Positions 19,260 to 29,169 of a stretch of DNA of 43,859 nt are shown here, in pieces. This DNA comes from Paratrimastix pyriformis (Eukaryota > Preaxostyla > Paratrimastigidae), in NCBI GenBank assembly GCA_027972325.1, contig JAPMOS010000237.1, forward strand, positions 1-43,859. Reading direction: 5' to 3'. A program made the position numbers and the translations under genes. Position 1 is the first letter of the stretch; every line of letters begins with the position of its first letter. The notes beneath the pieces were generated by a model. The model worked only from the letters and a program-made list of their open reading frames with translations, searched no databases and was not told where the DNA came from.

Positions 19260-20711
19260 GGTCCCCCGGGGTTCTAGCCGATCAGCACATTCAAATTGCG
19301 TGCTCTGTTCCCTCGTGCATGCACATTGCCGAGGAGAATCATCTCAGTGACTTTCAAGTTCATTTTCTAAAAGAGCACGCACAATGTGGCAAGCGCGAAG
19401 TGTTTCTTGAATTTTTCAATCGCGCTGAGGAAGATGATCTGGTCTTCCACGACCTTGACCACATTTCTACTTTCAAGAATTCGATGCTGGATGAATTTTG
19501 CAAACTCTTTGGGCATTTGGGTTTCTCTTCTGGAGCGCTTCCTTCGAGTACCTTGTTGAAGGGCATCATTGAATCGCTGCAGAAGGGCTGTTCTCCAGCT
19601 GTGTCTCGGGATCGCATTGCCGTCTGGATCCAGAAACTATTGTCCTCGTTTATGTGGCAGTGCTATCTCAAGTAGCGAGACGACGCTCCACCATCATCTC
19701 ATTCTCGCCACTCTTCGGCATCCTCAACTGACGACTCTTCTGACCCTCCAACTTCGCCAGAACGTTTTCCTACGCGTACCCATCAACGTGGTGGGGGACC
19801 GGGACGTGTCCATTCCCGGTCTCACTCATCATCTGATTCATCGGCGACGAGGTGCAACAAGACTCCCCGTTCCCGCGTCCGTTCACGCTCACCGAAGCAC
19901 GCGGATGCAAAGGGGGGTTCGCCTCGCCCCTCGGCCAAGAAGGCTGCGCGCACGGAGGCGACCTCCACACGGAAGTTGCCTGCCTCCCCGCCTGCCCGGG
20001 AGGTGACGCCGCCCCCGCCTCCGCCCCCCCCTGCCGCCTCGGTGCCGGCCCCCGGTCCGGTCCAGACTGAGCAGGGGAAGCCGCTCCTGCAGTCCGCCTT
20101 GGGTCTCGCCCAGGCGGGATGGAAGGCGATCAGGGGCCGTTTGCGCGGGCAGCCCCGCTCCAACCAAGCCGGCTGCGGCCAAGTCGAGTGTTCTGGCGCC
20201 CCTCCACCACCTCCCCCCACTTCTTGCCCTTCTGACCCTCCTTCACGTCCATCTGCTCCTCCTCTTCCCTCTGCCTCCCCAATCTCGTGTGCCGATCTTG
20301 GCGTCCGTGTGGTGCGTGCTGGGCGTTCTCCTTTTCCAACCCCGGATGGACCGGCGGTGAGAGACTTCTCGTGGTTGCGCGCGAGCACTGTCTATGTGTG
20401 CTACACCCACGCACGATGGTATGTCGGGAGTAAACCTCCCCCGTTCAGGCCTTTTTAAAATGTCTTTTCGTTCTTTTGTTTCATGGATGCGGGGGGTTCT
20501 GCGTGTTCTCTCTCTCCTGTCCGCTCCTTCCATTCCATGCGTCTGCTGCTGGTCTTCAGTGGACGAGTGCGTCGTCCATGTTGGTTGGTGGTTTATCGCA
20601 TGTTACCCCCCCACTTCGGTGGGATGCACCCCCCGTTATGAGCTGATCAATACAGGGGGTGTTGGGCGGGGGACCCCTTTTGGGGTTTCTCCAAGTATCC
20701 AACACAACACA
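19260..20711 (+). mobile_element. divergent short LINE-like element copy 3
   Basis: 1.45 kb inserted in the PA homologue with a 9-bp target-site duplication CCTTGCCGG (19251-19259 and 20712-20720) and a short AACAC tail (CCAACACAACACA). The nucleotide sequence differs from copies 1 and 2, but the plan is the same: C-rich start, one ORF with a similar C-terminal motif, then a 3' region with GCATGTTACCC followed by the hairpin CCCAC-TTCG-GTGGG at about 20609. Copies 1 and 2 have GCATGTTACCC followed by CCGG-TTTCGA-CCGG. No reverse transcriptase. It belongs to a related, older or divergent subfamily. Confidence 0.75.
19262..20458 (+). pseudogene. ORF1-like protein of copy 3, one in-frame stop
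   Basis: Open from the element's 5' edge. It starts with a C2H2-like finger, CSVPSC then HFLKEH (C-x4-C-x14-H-x4-H), followed by a helical region that loosely matches copies 1/2 (LDEFCKLFGHLGFSSGALP against VEYLQNELGRHLWSPSSAP). An in-frame TAG at 19673-19675 is followed, in the same frame, by an RS/SR-rich segment, a proline run (TPPPPPPPPA) and the tail WYVGSKPPPFRPF, which parallels WWMGSAPPSGW of copies 1/2. The first ATG is at 19319, inside the finger, so the true 5' end may be missing. Confidence 0.55.
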
Positions 20712-20916
20712 CCTTGCCGGTGTTGTCGCGAGTGTGCTGTCCAACTTCAAGGGCACCAGCGTGAGCAAGGATGCAATCGTCGCCAAGCTCGCAAGCATTG
20801 CACAGGTGAATGAGCTTCGGTCGCAGTCCTCCGCGTAAATCCGGTGTTTTGGCTCCTTCGGGAGCTCGTCTTTTTGATGCGCAAGTCAAAACCCCAGTCA
20901 GTCAAACGAAGAACAC

Positions 20917-21357
20917 ATGGTGGATACACGCACAACCAGACGCCGTCCTGCTGCAAAACCCGCAGCGAAAAAGCCAGTCGCAGCGAAGAAACCCAGAGCT
21001 CCACGCAAGCCCAGAGCCCCGAAAGCGGATGATGGAGCCGTCGCAACTGTCCCTGCAAAGCCGGCGGCTGCACCCGCGAGACGTGTCGCCGTTCGCGCAG
21101 CACCCGGCAAGGGCGAGAGACTTGCTGTCCTGTATGAACGCTACGAGAATCTCCTCAAGGCGGGCGAAACCTTCTTTACGACGCACTTTGTCACGGCAAA
21201 GTCGCGCGGAGACGCTGAGACAACGTTCCTCCGTGCAGCGCGACTCTACATCGACGCGAAAAAGAGCGCGGAACGTCAGCCGGCTCGCTCCCACGATATG
21301 ACAGATGCGGAGCGTCAAGAGATGCGTCTCACTGGGTCGGGAAGCAGGAGCGGGTGA
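20917..21357 (+). CDS. small basic protein with Lys/Ala/Pro-rich leader
   Basis: 146 residues. Residues 1-65 are Lys/Arg/Ala/Pro-rich with KKPVAAKKP-type repeats like histone H1 tails or viral core proteins. Residues about 66-130 form a helical domain (ERLAVLYERYENLLKAGETFF). It probably binds DNA; no family recognised. It lies 79 bp after the PA homologue and 9 bp before the next gene, so it is likely co-transcribed. In the Polinton, the minus-strand neighbour of PA also has a basic tail, but I see no real similarity. Confidence 0.5.
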   Translation: MVDTRTTRRRPAAKPAAKKPVAAKKPRAPRKPRAPKADDGAVATVPAKPAAAPARRVAVRAAPGKGERLAVLYERYENLLKAGETFFTTHFVTAKSRGDAETTFLRAARLYIDAKKSAERQPARSHDMTDAERQEMRLTGSGSRSG

Positions 21358-21366
21358 CGATCAAGG

Positions 21367-21582
21367 ATGGCCTTTCGAGCAGCCGCAAGTGCCCTTCCAC
21401 GTGCAGATCTCACTTCTGTTGCTGTCATTCCCTCGCGGATCTCGACAGCGGCGATCGCGTCAGTGCGTAACTATCCCGACGGAGAGTACGACGCTGCACC
21501 AGTCCGTGTTCCCGGCGCCGCATCCCGATTCATCCTCACGTCCAACCTGTCTGAGCCGTTGAAGAAGAAGTTGGGCCTGTAA
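21367..21582 (+). CDS. small protein of unknown function
   Basis: 71 residues starting 9 bp after the previous stop. It is rich in Ala, Val, Arg and Pro, with beta-type segments (DLTSVAVIPSRIST, APVRVPGAASRFIL), and has no recognised domain. Codon choice (third-position G/C) matches its neighbours, which supports a real gene. Confidence 0.45.
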   Translation: MAFRAAASALPRADLTSVAVIPSRISTAAIASVRNYPDGEYDAAPVRVPGAASRFILTSNLSEPLKKKLGL

Positions 21583-21599
21583 ACGCGCACGCATTTTGA

Positions 21600-21679
21600 A
21601 AGTGCACTTTTTTCAGGCATAAAATTAGGCAGGCATTTTCTGCTTAAGCATAAATAGGCAGGTTGCTCAGGCACAAAAA
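21600..21679 (+). promoter_or_regulatory. AT-rich upstream region with AGGCA motifs
   Basis: An AT-rich island before the ATG at 21680, inside otherwise GC-rich DNA. It contains TCAGGCAT (21613), ATTAGGCA (21624), a further TAGGCAGG, and GCTCAGGCA (21665). ATTAGGCA and GCTCAGGCA recur before the polymerase gene (24027 and 24050). A shared promoter element is the simplest reading; it is an inference. Confidence 0.45.
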
Positions 21680-24010
21680 ATGTCAATCGATCTCTCTAGG
21701 TTTCAACCGACTTACGTTCGCACCCTCCCGCTGTACTTGAAGCGTATTGGGTATCCGGGTATGGCGAAGACCAGCAGTGTTGAGGATACGGTGAAGCGTA
21801 TATCAGAACGCGCACATCGTGCATGACTGGAGCCAGTGGACTGATGCGGATGGCGAGGTGCTCAAATCGTGGAAGACTAATGCATGTGTCGAGGAGTCGG
21901 TGAAGCGTGCGGAGGAAGGTGATCTCGCTACTCTCTTCGCGTTGCACCATCTTCCGCCGCCAATCAATGGCAAGTGGACTCTCCCGGCGTTGCCCGCTGA
22001 TGCCGTTGCGCCTCCTCCAGTAGCTCGCGTTCGTAAAGCGACAGTGAAGGCGGCTGCCCCAGCGCCTGTCAAGAAGCCCGCGGAAGTGATCCAACCTGTG
22101 CCGAAAGCGACACCTGAAGCGGCCAAACTCAAGGAAACGGAAGTGGTCCAGGCTGCACCCAAGGCTGTCGCTACCGTGCCAACAGCAGCACCGGAGAAGC
22201 GTGTTGAGGCCGCTGTTGCAGCGAAGAAGGTGCAGATGCCACCACTCCCCAAGTTACCGCCTCGACCTGTCCCGAAACCGCGCCGCGTGCCACCCTTCCT
22301 CTGTCGCGGAACCCCTACGCACCACTCGCCGAGCCCGAATCTGAGCTTGACAGGGAGATGCGTGAGCTGCGTGAGTGGAATGCGCGGATGGAGCGAAAGA
22401 TGGACCTGATCATCGCAAAATTGGAGGGTATGCAGATCGCGACACCTGCAGTAGCGATCGCCAAGCCCACTCCAGCCGTTGTGAAGCGCCCACCTGTGGC
22501 GAAGGCCACACCAGTCACGGCTGAGGAGTTGGAAGCCGCTGAAGATGTTGAAGTTTCTATTGAAGACACGGAGGAAGAGGAGTTGCGGCTGATCGACGAG
22601 AATGGTCACGCGGTGTACGCAGCCCTCGAGAAGAAGAATCTCAAGTGCACGCTCTGCGACCATATACTCAATGTGCTTCACGATGATTCGATTGAGAAGC
22701 GCATCGCGGCGTTCAAGAGTCACGCTCGTGGGGGCACTCACAGGAGTGCACTGGCTGAGTTGGCCGGCGAAGATGAGTCTGAGGAACCTGTGCAGCCAAA
22801 GCAAGTCCCCCTTCCCGTCAAGCGCACACACTCTAAGAAACAGGCGCGCAAGGTTGTGGATGACGATGATGTTGTGTTGCTGAAGACCAAAGGACAGCGC
22901 GACGAGTTCATCGCCTCGATTAAGCTTGTGCTCCAGGATGATGGGTCGAACCACGAAGAATCCACTCAAAAGCTCTATCGCGGGAAGCTCAACACGCTTC
23001 TTAAGCAGATGCCGGCAACCCATTGCACAACGGAGTTCTACAAGTACAAGGACGATTTGGAGCGTATTATTGATGCGATGCCGGTCAAGAGTGGAACGAA
23101 GAGTGGATAGTACTCCGCGCTCTCCTGTGTGGCGCGGAATCTCGACCGTGATGCACATCCGGAGTGGAAAGAGCTCCATGATTTCTATTACGGGAAGGTT
23201 GGTGGGATCATCAGGAGCAACACGACACCCAAGGACTTGATGAGTCCTGACCGCGTGGACAAGTTCGTGCCATGGAACCGTCTCGTTGCTCGCCAGAAGG
23301 CAGTTGCCGCCCAGTTTGAGGCGGAACTGACACGCAATGCGGAGCTGCAACAACTCGTCGAAACGGAGGATGTGTCATTCGAGAAGCAGCTCAAGGTCAC
23401 CCCGAAGATGGCTGAACTCACTCGGAATGCATTCATCACCGCTGTGTACACGCTGCTCCCTCCGATGCGCGAGAAGGAGGTGAAAACCCTGCTGAAGCGT
23501 GAACCCAAAGACAAGACGAAGGACTGAAACTGGATTGACTGGCGTCGAGCGATCGTGCGTGAGGACTCCAAGATGAAGGCGAAACGTGGTACCACTGTTG
23601 TGAAGATGCCGCCGGAGTTGCTCCGTTATGCGCTCGCGCAGGCGTACATCAGCCGCAGCGAGTATCTTCTCCCGAGCACACTCAATACGGTGATGAATTC
23701 GCAGTTTGTCCAGAAGATTCGTGAAGCGTTTGGCAACAACGGCATGTCTGTCGACGTGATCCGCATGATCTTCTCCACCACGTTTGTCGAGGCTCGCTAC
23801 GATCCCCGTGTGGCCAAATACATGGATGAGGTGATGGGGCACAACGCGGACACTCACAACGCGATCTACATCAAGCGGTGCATCATCAACAAGAAGGGAG
23901 AGACAGAGAAGATCAGCGAAGAGTTCATCCGTGGTGGTGAGGGTGCGCCGCAAGTGACTTGGATGAGTGTTCTGCAGCGTCAGCCGAAGGAAGGTGCCAC
24001 GAGCAACTAG
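21680..24010 (+). pseudogene. tyrosine recombinase gene with long N-terminal extension
   Basis: The N-terminal part has an Ala/Pro/Lys-rich linker, then a short helical segment (WNARMERKMDLIIAKLEGM) and a CTLC...H...H zinc-finger-like motif at about 22648. From about 22890 the sequence reads as a tyrosine recombinase: a helical core-binding domain, LPPMREKEV (box I Arg), KRGTTVVKMP (beta-hairpin Lys), SVDVIRMIF (second Arg box, His position changed) and MGHNADTHNAIYIK (GH and nucleophile Tyr). Such enzymes integrate Polinton-like viruses, virophages and Crypton-type elements. The gene lies between AGGCA-motif regions. It is a broken fossil with a few breaks. Confidence 0.65.
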
Positions 24011-24141
24011 TTTCGCGATAGGCATGATTAGGCAACTCGGGCAATTTTTGCTCAGGCATATTTTTGGGCAGGTTTGCAATTCCGTGAATTTCGTGCGTAC
24101 GGGTCTGCTGACAATTTACGCACTCCCCAAAACGGCACACC
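24011..24141 (+). promoter_or_regulatory. upstream region of DNA polymerase with AGGCA motifs
   Basis: AT-rich relative to its surroundings. It contains ATTAGGCA (24027-24034), GCTCAGGCA (24050-24058) followed by TATTTTT, and GGGCAGG. It shares ATTAGGCA and GCTCAGGCA with the region before 21680 in the same order. Likely promoter; inferred. Confidence 0.45.
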
Positions 24142-26760
24142 ATGGAGAGCTTTGTACAACGTTTTGATGCTCTCGTGGCGCAATATCCTGATGAATTCAA
24201 GCAAATTCCTGTGCAACTCACAGCGAGACAGACCAGAACTTTCGCGGCACTGCGCGAAGATGTGTCAAAGATCACGAATGGCAAGGAAGCATTGAAGCGC
24301 TACCACGCTATTATTGATCCTATCCAGGTGGCTTTCGCCAAGTGGTGCAAGGACAATGACAAGGTTCCGCTTGAGGAGTGCACACTTCCGCCGTATGTGC
24401 CGCCGCCTCCACCTGTTGAACTCCCACTCGACGAAGAAACTGGATGCGAGATCGTTGACAGTGTTGCGAGTGTTGCAAGCATACGCGCCGCAACAAAGAA
24501 GCTCTACGCTGTTGACGCGACGGATGAGCCACTCGTGCCCGGTTCCACCTATCGCAACGCGCTGGTGTTTAAAAAGCTCTACTACTTCGAACGTCTCGAC
24601 GGTGTCTTTGAGATGCGCAGACACTTCAACTGGTGCCCGGAGCTGCAGGTGGAGGGACGCTACAAAGCTGGAGATGAGCGACACACGCTTGAGAAGGCTA
24701 TCAACGAGTTTGATCTTCACTTCGAGTGTCCACCACCCGTTCTGATCTCGATTGATATTGAGACTTACACTGATGGGCCACCTACTGGCGAGAAGCCGAA
24801 GCCGAAGAACCCAAACTCTCACATCGGCGTGGTCTGTGCATCTGTACGGCGAGACGACTCGATTGTTGATCGGCGCGTGTTCACGTGGGACAGGACAGGC
24901 GAACGCGAGCTCGATCCATTGAAGATTCAAAGGGGTCCAAAGATGTACGTCGGCGCGAGTGAAGTTGAGATGATCATGGAGTTGGCCACTTTCGTTCGCG
25001 GATTTGGTGAGAGAGGAGAAGAAGTGATTCTCACAGGGTGGAACATCAGTCAGCAGCTGTTCTTCGAGCCATTTGATGACGATGACGCGAAACCCTATGA
25101 CGACCGAAACAGGAAGTCTTTTGGGTACGATATTCCATGGATCGAGGCGCGCGCCGGTGCAGCATCCGTCCATCAAAACGCGTGGCCCCATGGTCGCGCC
25201 TGTGGCGGCGCAATCACTTACAGCTCGCTCTTCGGTCTCCACGTTGGCATTGTTGACATGATGACGTGGACGAAGATGCAGTTCCGCGCAGCTGATGGGC
25301 CTGAAAACCTCAAGCTCGATACGGTGCTGGCATTCCTCAAGCTGCCACTCAAGCAGCGCCACGGCATGTCGTACGCGATGATGAACGACATTATGGCCAA
25401 CCCGCACTACAACGACGGGAACCCAGAGCATTGCTTCGAGAACATCATCCGATACTGTCTGTACGACTGCGATGCCGTGCTGCACATCGCTCAGAAGCTC
25501 GACTACATGCCCAAACTGCGATGTTTCATGGAAGTGACCGGAATCACACTCTCGGCGTACATCAGCTACACTCAAGCAGCGTGGGCCATGACATTCTTGG
25601 CGCGGTTCGCATGGATGAAACGCGAGTTTGTGAAACTTGCTTGGAACTACGGTGGCGGAGGCGTGAAGAACGGGCAGTACACAGGCGCGGTCAATTGGTC
25701 AGTCGTTGAGTACGTCGTCGAGGCTCTCTGTATGATGTTTGACTTCACCGGTCTCTACGCGTCTATCATGCGCGCCTATCGCATCTCTCCGTTCAGCTTC
25801 ATCGGAACGTTCGCATCGCTCGCCGAAGTGTTCGCAGATGGCAGGACACCGGAAAACACAACATACGTGCGCAACCCCACTGAAGAGGAAGTCGCCGCAG
25901 CCAACGCAGCAACGGAAGGCATCTTCAATGCGCTGCAGCTCTTCCGCGAGGACACCAACACGCTCAACACATACACCGCGTTCGCGATCCTGGAGCACGA
26001 TCCTTTCACTGAGACGGTGGAATACTTCACTGATGAGCGTACCAAACACAAGAAACTGCTCAAAGAGGCGCGAGCCCGCGGCGATACCGATAAAGTGGGG
26101 TACCACAACATGATGCAACTCTGCTTCAAGACAATGGCGAACAGTTTGTATGGCCTTCTCGGTACACCATTCGTCTGCTACGTGTTCAACGAGAAGTGTG
26201 CTGCTGCCGTCGCTGCTGCTGCTCGTGATGCGATTCTCCGCGCGAGTGCGATCGCTGGCAAACGTGGACGCAAGCTGTTCATCGATACGGATTCAACTGC
26301 TGTTGAGCTCGCGCCAGAGTATCGCCCACCGCTCGACTTCACGACACAAGCAGGCGTCGATGCGTTCAACGCGTGGGGTAAGAGTATGCAGGAAACCATC
26401 AACGCTGAGCTGAAGCAAAGCTACACCGAAGCAGCCATGTTTCCTGTGTCTCACCAGCGCTTCATCACCTTCGCGTTCGAGGCCGTGTTCACTCACGCGT
26501 ACTTCGCAAAGCGGAAGACATACTACAAGATGGCCATCCCCGCCGACGGTGTCAAAGTTGGCGTCGAACCCGAGTTCAGCTTCAAGGGCACCCAGTTCAG
26601 TGTGCAATCAGCGCTCGTGCGCGACCGAACTTTGGCTCTCCTGAAGCGTCTCATCATGATTCCGCAGCATCTCCACGCAGTGTGTCTCGCGAAGTTTTAC
26701 ACCGATGAGCTCGCAAATATTCAGGCAAACCCACTACCGTACGCGCGCAAACAGACATAG
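24142..26760 (+). CDS. family B DNA polymerase of GC-rich virus-like element
   Basis: 872 residues, open. Exonuclease: ISIDIETYTDG (Exo I) and YCLYDCDAV (Exo III, Y-x3-D). Polymerase: DFTGLYASIM (motif A), FKTMANSLYGLLG (motif B), FIDTDSTAVEL (motif C), then KRKTYYKM and SFKGTQF, like the KKRY and KG motifs of RNA/DNA-primed viral polymerases. The A-B interval is about 150 residues, with a KKLLKEAR helix before motif B; I see no TPR1/TPR2 insertions like those of protein-primed enzymes. It replicates DNA, probably with the primase-helicase at 40692. Motif A has GLYAS where SLYPS is usual. It differs strongly from the Polinton polymerase at 32722. Looks whole. Confidence 0.85.
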   Translation: MESFVQRFDALVAQYPDEFKQIPVQLTARQTRTFAALREDVSKITNGKEALKRYHAIIDPIQVAFAKWCKDNDKVPLEECTLPPYVPPPPPVELPLDEETGCEIVDSVASVASIRAATKKLYAVDATDEPLVPGSTYRNALVFKKLYYFERLDGVFEMRRHFNWCPELQVEGRYKAGDERHTLEKAINEFDLHFECPPPVLISIDIETYTDGPPTGEKPKPKNPNSHIGVVCASVRRDDSIVDRRVFTWDRTGERELDPLKIQRGPKMYVGASEVEMIMELATFVRGFGERGEEVILTGWNISQQLFFEPFDDDDAKPYDDRNRKSFGYDIPWIEARAGAASVHQNAWPHGRACGGAITYSSLFGLHVGIVDMMTWTKMQFRAADGPENLKLDTVLAFLKLPLKQRHGMSYAMMNDIMANPHYNDGNPEHCFENIIRYCLYDCDAVLHIAQKLDYMPKLRCFMEVTGITLSAYISYTQAAWAMTFLARFAWMKREFVKLAWNYGGGGVKNGQYTGAVNWSVVEYVVEALCMMFDFTGLYASIMRAYRISPFSFIGTFASLAEVFADGRTPENTTYVRNPTEEEVAAANAATEGIFNALQLFREDTNTLNTYTAFAILEHDPFTETVEYFTDERTKHKKLLKEARARGDTDKVGYHNMMQLCFKTMANSLYGLLGTPFVCYVFNEKCAAAVAAAARDAILRASAIAGKRGRKLFIDTDSTAVELAPEYRPPLDFTTQAGVDAFNAWGKSMQETINAELKQSYTEAAMFPVSHQRFITFAFEAVFTHAYFAKRKTYYKMAIPADGVKVGVEPEFSFKGTQFSVQSALVRDRTLALLKRLIMIPQHLHAVCLAKFYTDELANIQANPLPYARKQT

Positions 26761-26962
26761 CAGGTCACTTAAGCTAAACGCGAGAATTTCGCTTAATTTT
26801 GAAAACGTGATACATGAAATCAAATCGCGGTTTCAAGTGCGGAATCGAACCCATATGGGTCCTGGACAACCCATAAAAACTCCGCGCGAATTTCTATGGG
26901 CGGTTCGACCGGGGTGATAGCCACACGCGTTTCCTAAACGCGATCTACGTAACATGACGACT
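26761..26962. other. spacer with degenerate satellite-like sequence
   Basis: 200 bp after the polymerase stop. The second half (TATGGGCGG...GATAGCCACACGCGTTT...AAACGCG) resembles the TATGGGACGGGTAATAGCCGCAC...AAACGCG part of the 322-bp satellite, so a diverged unit seems to precede the array. No gene seen. Confidence 0.45.
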
Positions 26963-28735
26963 CCTGATCGCGGTGTCATCGCGGTGGCCGATCTAGCTTG
27001 CGGAAACCCCGGCCCCATGGTGGGGGCCCCCTGGGCGCGTATCGGGGTTCCATCCCCGCCGGTTATGGGACGGGTAATAGCCGCACAAGTTTGTATAGGC
27101 CAAAAACGCGTTTTGCCCCGAATCGACCCCAGGAAAATTTTTGCGAGGGTGCACTCCAGGTACTCGAATGACGCTCCACCACCATCCCGATCGAGTGGCT
27201 ACCTCGGATTTTGAAAATTCAAATTTTGAATTCGGGGTATGGTCGACCGCGTCAATCACAAGTCATACAACGCTCCGGAGGCCGTCCTGATCGCGGTGTC
27301 ATCGCGGTGGCCGATCTAGCTTGCGGAAACCCCGGCCCCATGGTGGGGGCCCCTGGGCGCGTATCGGGGTTCCATCCCCGCCGGTTATGGGACGGGTAAT
27401 AGCCGCACAAGTTTGTATAGGCCGAAAACGCGTTTTGCCCCGAATCGACCCCAGGAAAATTTTTGCGAGGGTGCACTCCAGGTACTCGAATGACGCTCCA
27501 CCACCATCCCGATCGAGTGGCTACCTCGGATTTTGAAAATTCAAATTTTGAATTCGGGGTATGGTCGACCGCGTCAATCACAAGTCATACAACGCTCCGG
27601 AGGCCGTCCTGATCGCGGTGTCATCGCGGTGGCCGATCTAGCTTGCGGAAACCCCGGCCCCATGGTGGGGGCCCCTGGGCGCGTATCGGGGTTCCATCCC
27701 CGCCGGTTATGGGACGGGTAATAGCCGCACAAGTTTGTATAGGCCGAAAACGCGTTTTGCCCCGAATCGACCCCAGGAAAATTTTTGCGAGGGTGCACTC
27801 CAGGTACTCGAATGACGCTCCACCACCATCCCGATCGAGTGGCTACCTCGGATTTTGAAAATTCAAATTTTGAATTCGGGGTATGGTCGACCGCGTCAAT
27901 CACAAGTCATACAACGCTCCGGAGGCCGTCCTGATCGCGGTGTCATCGCGGTGGCCGATCTAGCTTGCGGAAACCCCGGCCCCATGGTGGGGGCCCCTGG
28001 GCGCGTATCGGGGTTCCATCCCCGCCGGTTATGGGACGGGTAATAGCCGCACAAGTTTGTATAGGCCGAAAACGCGTTTTGCCCCGAATCGACCCCAGGA
28101 AAATTTTTGCGAGGGTGCACTCCAGGTACTCGAATGACGCTCCACCACCATCCCGATCGAGTGGCTACCTCGGATTTTGAAAATTCAAATTTTGAATTCG
28201 GGGTATGGTCGACCGCGTCAATCACAAGTCATACAACGCTCCGGAGGCCGTCCTGATCGCGGTGTCATCGCGGTGGCCGATCTAGCTTGCGGAAACCCCG
28301 GCCCCATGGTGGGGGCCCCTGGGCGCGTATCGGGGTTCCATCCCCGCCGGTTATGGGACGGGTAATAGCCGCACAAGTTTGTATAGGCCGAAAACGCGTT
28401 TTGCCCCGAATCGACCCCAGGAAAATTTTTGCGAGGGTGCACTCCAGGTACTCGAATGACGCTCCACCACCATCCCGATCGAGTGGCTACCTCGGATTTT
28501 GAAAATTCAAATTTTGAATTCGGGGTATGGTCGACCGCGTCAATCACAAGTCATACAACGCTCCGGAGGCCGTCCTGATCGCGGTGTCATCGCGGTGGCC
28601 GATCTAGCTTGCGGAAACCCGGCCCCATGGTGGGGGCCCCTGGGCGTATCGGGGTTCCATCCCCGCCGGTTATGGGACGGGTAATAGCCGCACAAGTTTG
28701 TATAGGCCGAAAACGCGTTTTGCCCCGAATCGACC
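26963..28735. repeat. 322-bp satellite array, five and a half units
   Basis: Units begin with CCTGATCGCGGTG at 26963, 27286, 27608, 27930, 28252 and 28574: spacing 323, then 322 four times. The last unit stops after about 162 bp. Units 2-5 look identical; the first and last differ by a few bases. Each unit holds an AT-rich palindromic patch (GAAAATTCAAATTTTGAATTC) in a GC-rich background. Small ORFs in all frames repeat with the unit and are not genes. The homogeneity implies recent amplification or gene conversion. Confidence 0.95.
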
Positions 28736-28803
28736 CCCGCCGCCCGCCGCCCGCCGCCCGCCGCCCGCCGCCCGCCGCCCGCCGCCCGCCGCCCGCCGCC
28801 CGC
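28736..28803. repeat. CCGCCCG microsatellite
   Basis: About ten tandem copies of a 7-bp unit (CGCCGCC/CCGCCCG), starting where the last satellite unit is cut. Probably a repeat-mediated junction. Confidence 0.85.
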
Positions 28804-29169
28804 CACCACCGTCTTCATGCCGCCGTGCCGCCCGCTCACCACCTCACTCTGTGCCAGGTTCGCGCGGTGCGGGCCCAACTCTCGCGTACCTCTGGCCTCG
28901 GCCGACCCTGCGGTGGCCCTGCCAGCCGTGGCCCTGGTGGCCGATGCGGCCCGCTGGCGTCGATCAGCCCTCGACGCCCGCCGGCTGCTGGAGACGGTCA
29001 CACGCGCCGCGTCGACGTCAGTTTCCTTGGGCCCATGGCCCTCATGCGACATGCTTGGCATGACTGCAGCCAGAGCTCCGCGAAACACGGCCCGTCGGGA
29101 AGGTCCGGAACGGGCTCCCTTTCTGCTGGGCAGCGGCTGAGTGGTGTTTCCGTTCTCTCTCCATCTGCC
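28804..29169 (+). other. GC-rich patch, possible exon remnant
   Basis: About 365 bp of non-repetitive GC-rich sequence. One frame (28817-29140) has G/C-ending codons and a helical segment (DAARWRRSALDARRLLETV), but no domain I recognise and no splice sites I trust. It may be a host gene remnant or chance. Confidence 0.25.

Larger units (their letters stand above)
18569..20838 (+). pseudogene. homologue of Polinton protein PA, interrupted by an insert
   Basis: Reads VVEVEFADKVKRNIRR, then FDKYIFPLLNG, SEDVDTKRELGELVEEL, YINAHEQS and FDWFDAFVIKGER, matching the order and spacing of the minus-strand Polinton gene at 2657-3570 (FVIKGER corresponds to YVVKNDK). Function unknown. A LINE-like insert lies inside it at 19260-20711, flanked by a 9-bp duplication, and the homologous 3' end follows the insert, stopping at 20838. 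Broken by that insertion. The 5' end is uncertain because copy 2 abuts it. Confidence 0.7.
18558..26760 (+). mobile_element. GC-rich virus-like element (recombinase + DNA polymerase)
   Basis: All genes are on the plus strand and GC-rich, in the order PA homologue, small basic protein, small protein, tyrosine-recombinase gene, family B DNA polymerase. The PA homologue links it to the Polinton class of virus-like elements. The recombinase and the nucleic-acid-primed type of polymerase set it apart from the resident Polintons, which use a DDE integrase and a protein-primed polymerase. The primase-helicase gene at 40692-43859 has similar composition and may be part of the same element, separated by later insertions. 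Ends not identified. It is a fossil with several breaks; the polymerase looks whole. Confidence 0.65.

Noticed and set aside
19822-20388. Gly/Arg-rich minus-strand ORF
   Set aside because: Antisense of the proline-rich part of the copy 3 ORF.
21803-23353. 516-codon minus-strand ORF
   Set aside because: Antisense of the recombinase gene; low-complexity and no domain.
24265-25575. 436-codon minus-strand ORF
   Set aside because: Antisense of the DNA polymerase gene in GC-rich DNA; no motifs.
26838-26875. tRNA-like T-loop (GGAATCGAACCC)
   Set aside because: No cloverleaf with acceptor, D and anticodon stems could be placed around it.
26993-28547. Repeated 109- and 71-codon ORFs
   Set aside because: They recur every 322 bp with the satellite unit on both strands; this is a by-product of the tandem array.
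26963-28735. CRISPR-like regular repeats
   Set aside because: Units are 322 bp with no spacers; this is a head-to-tail satellite.
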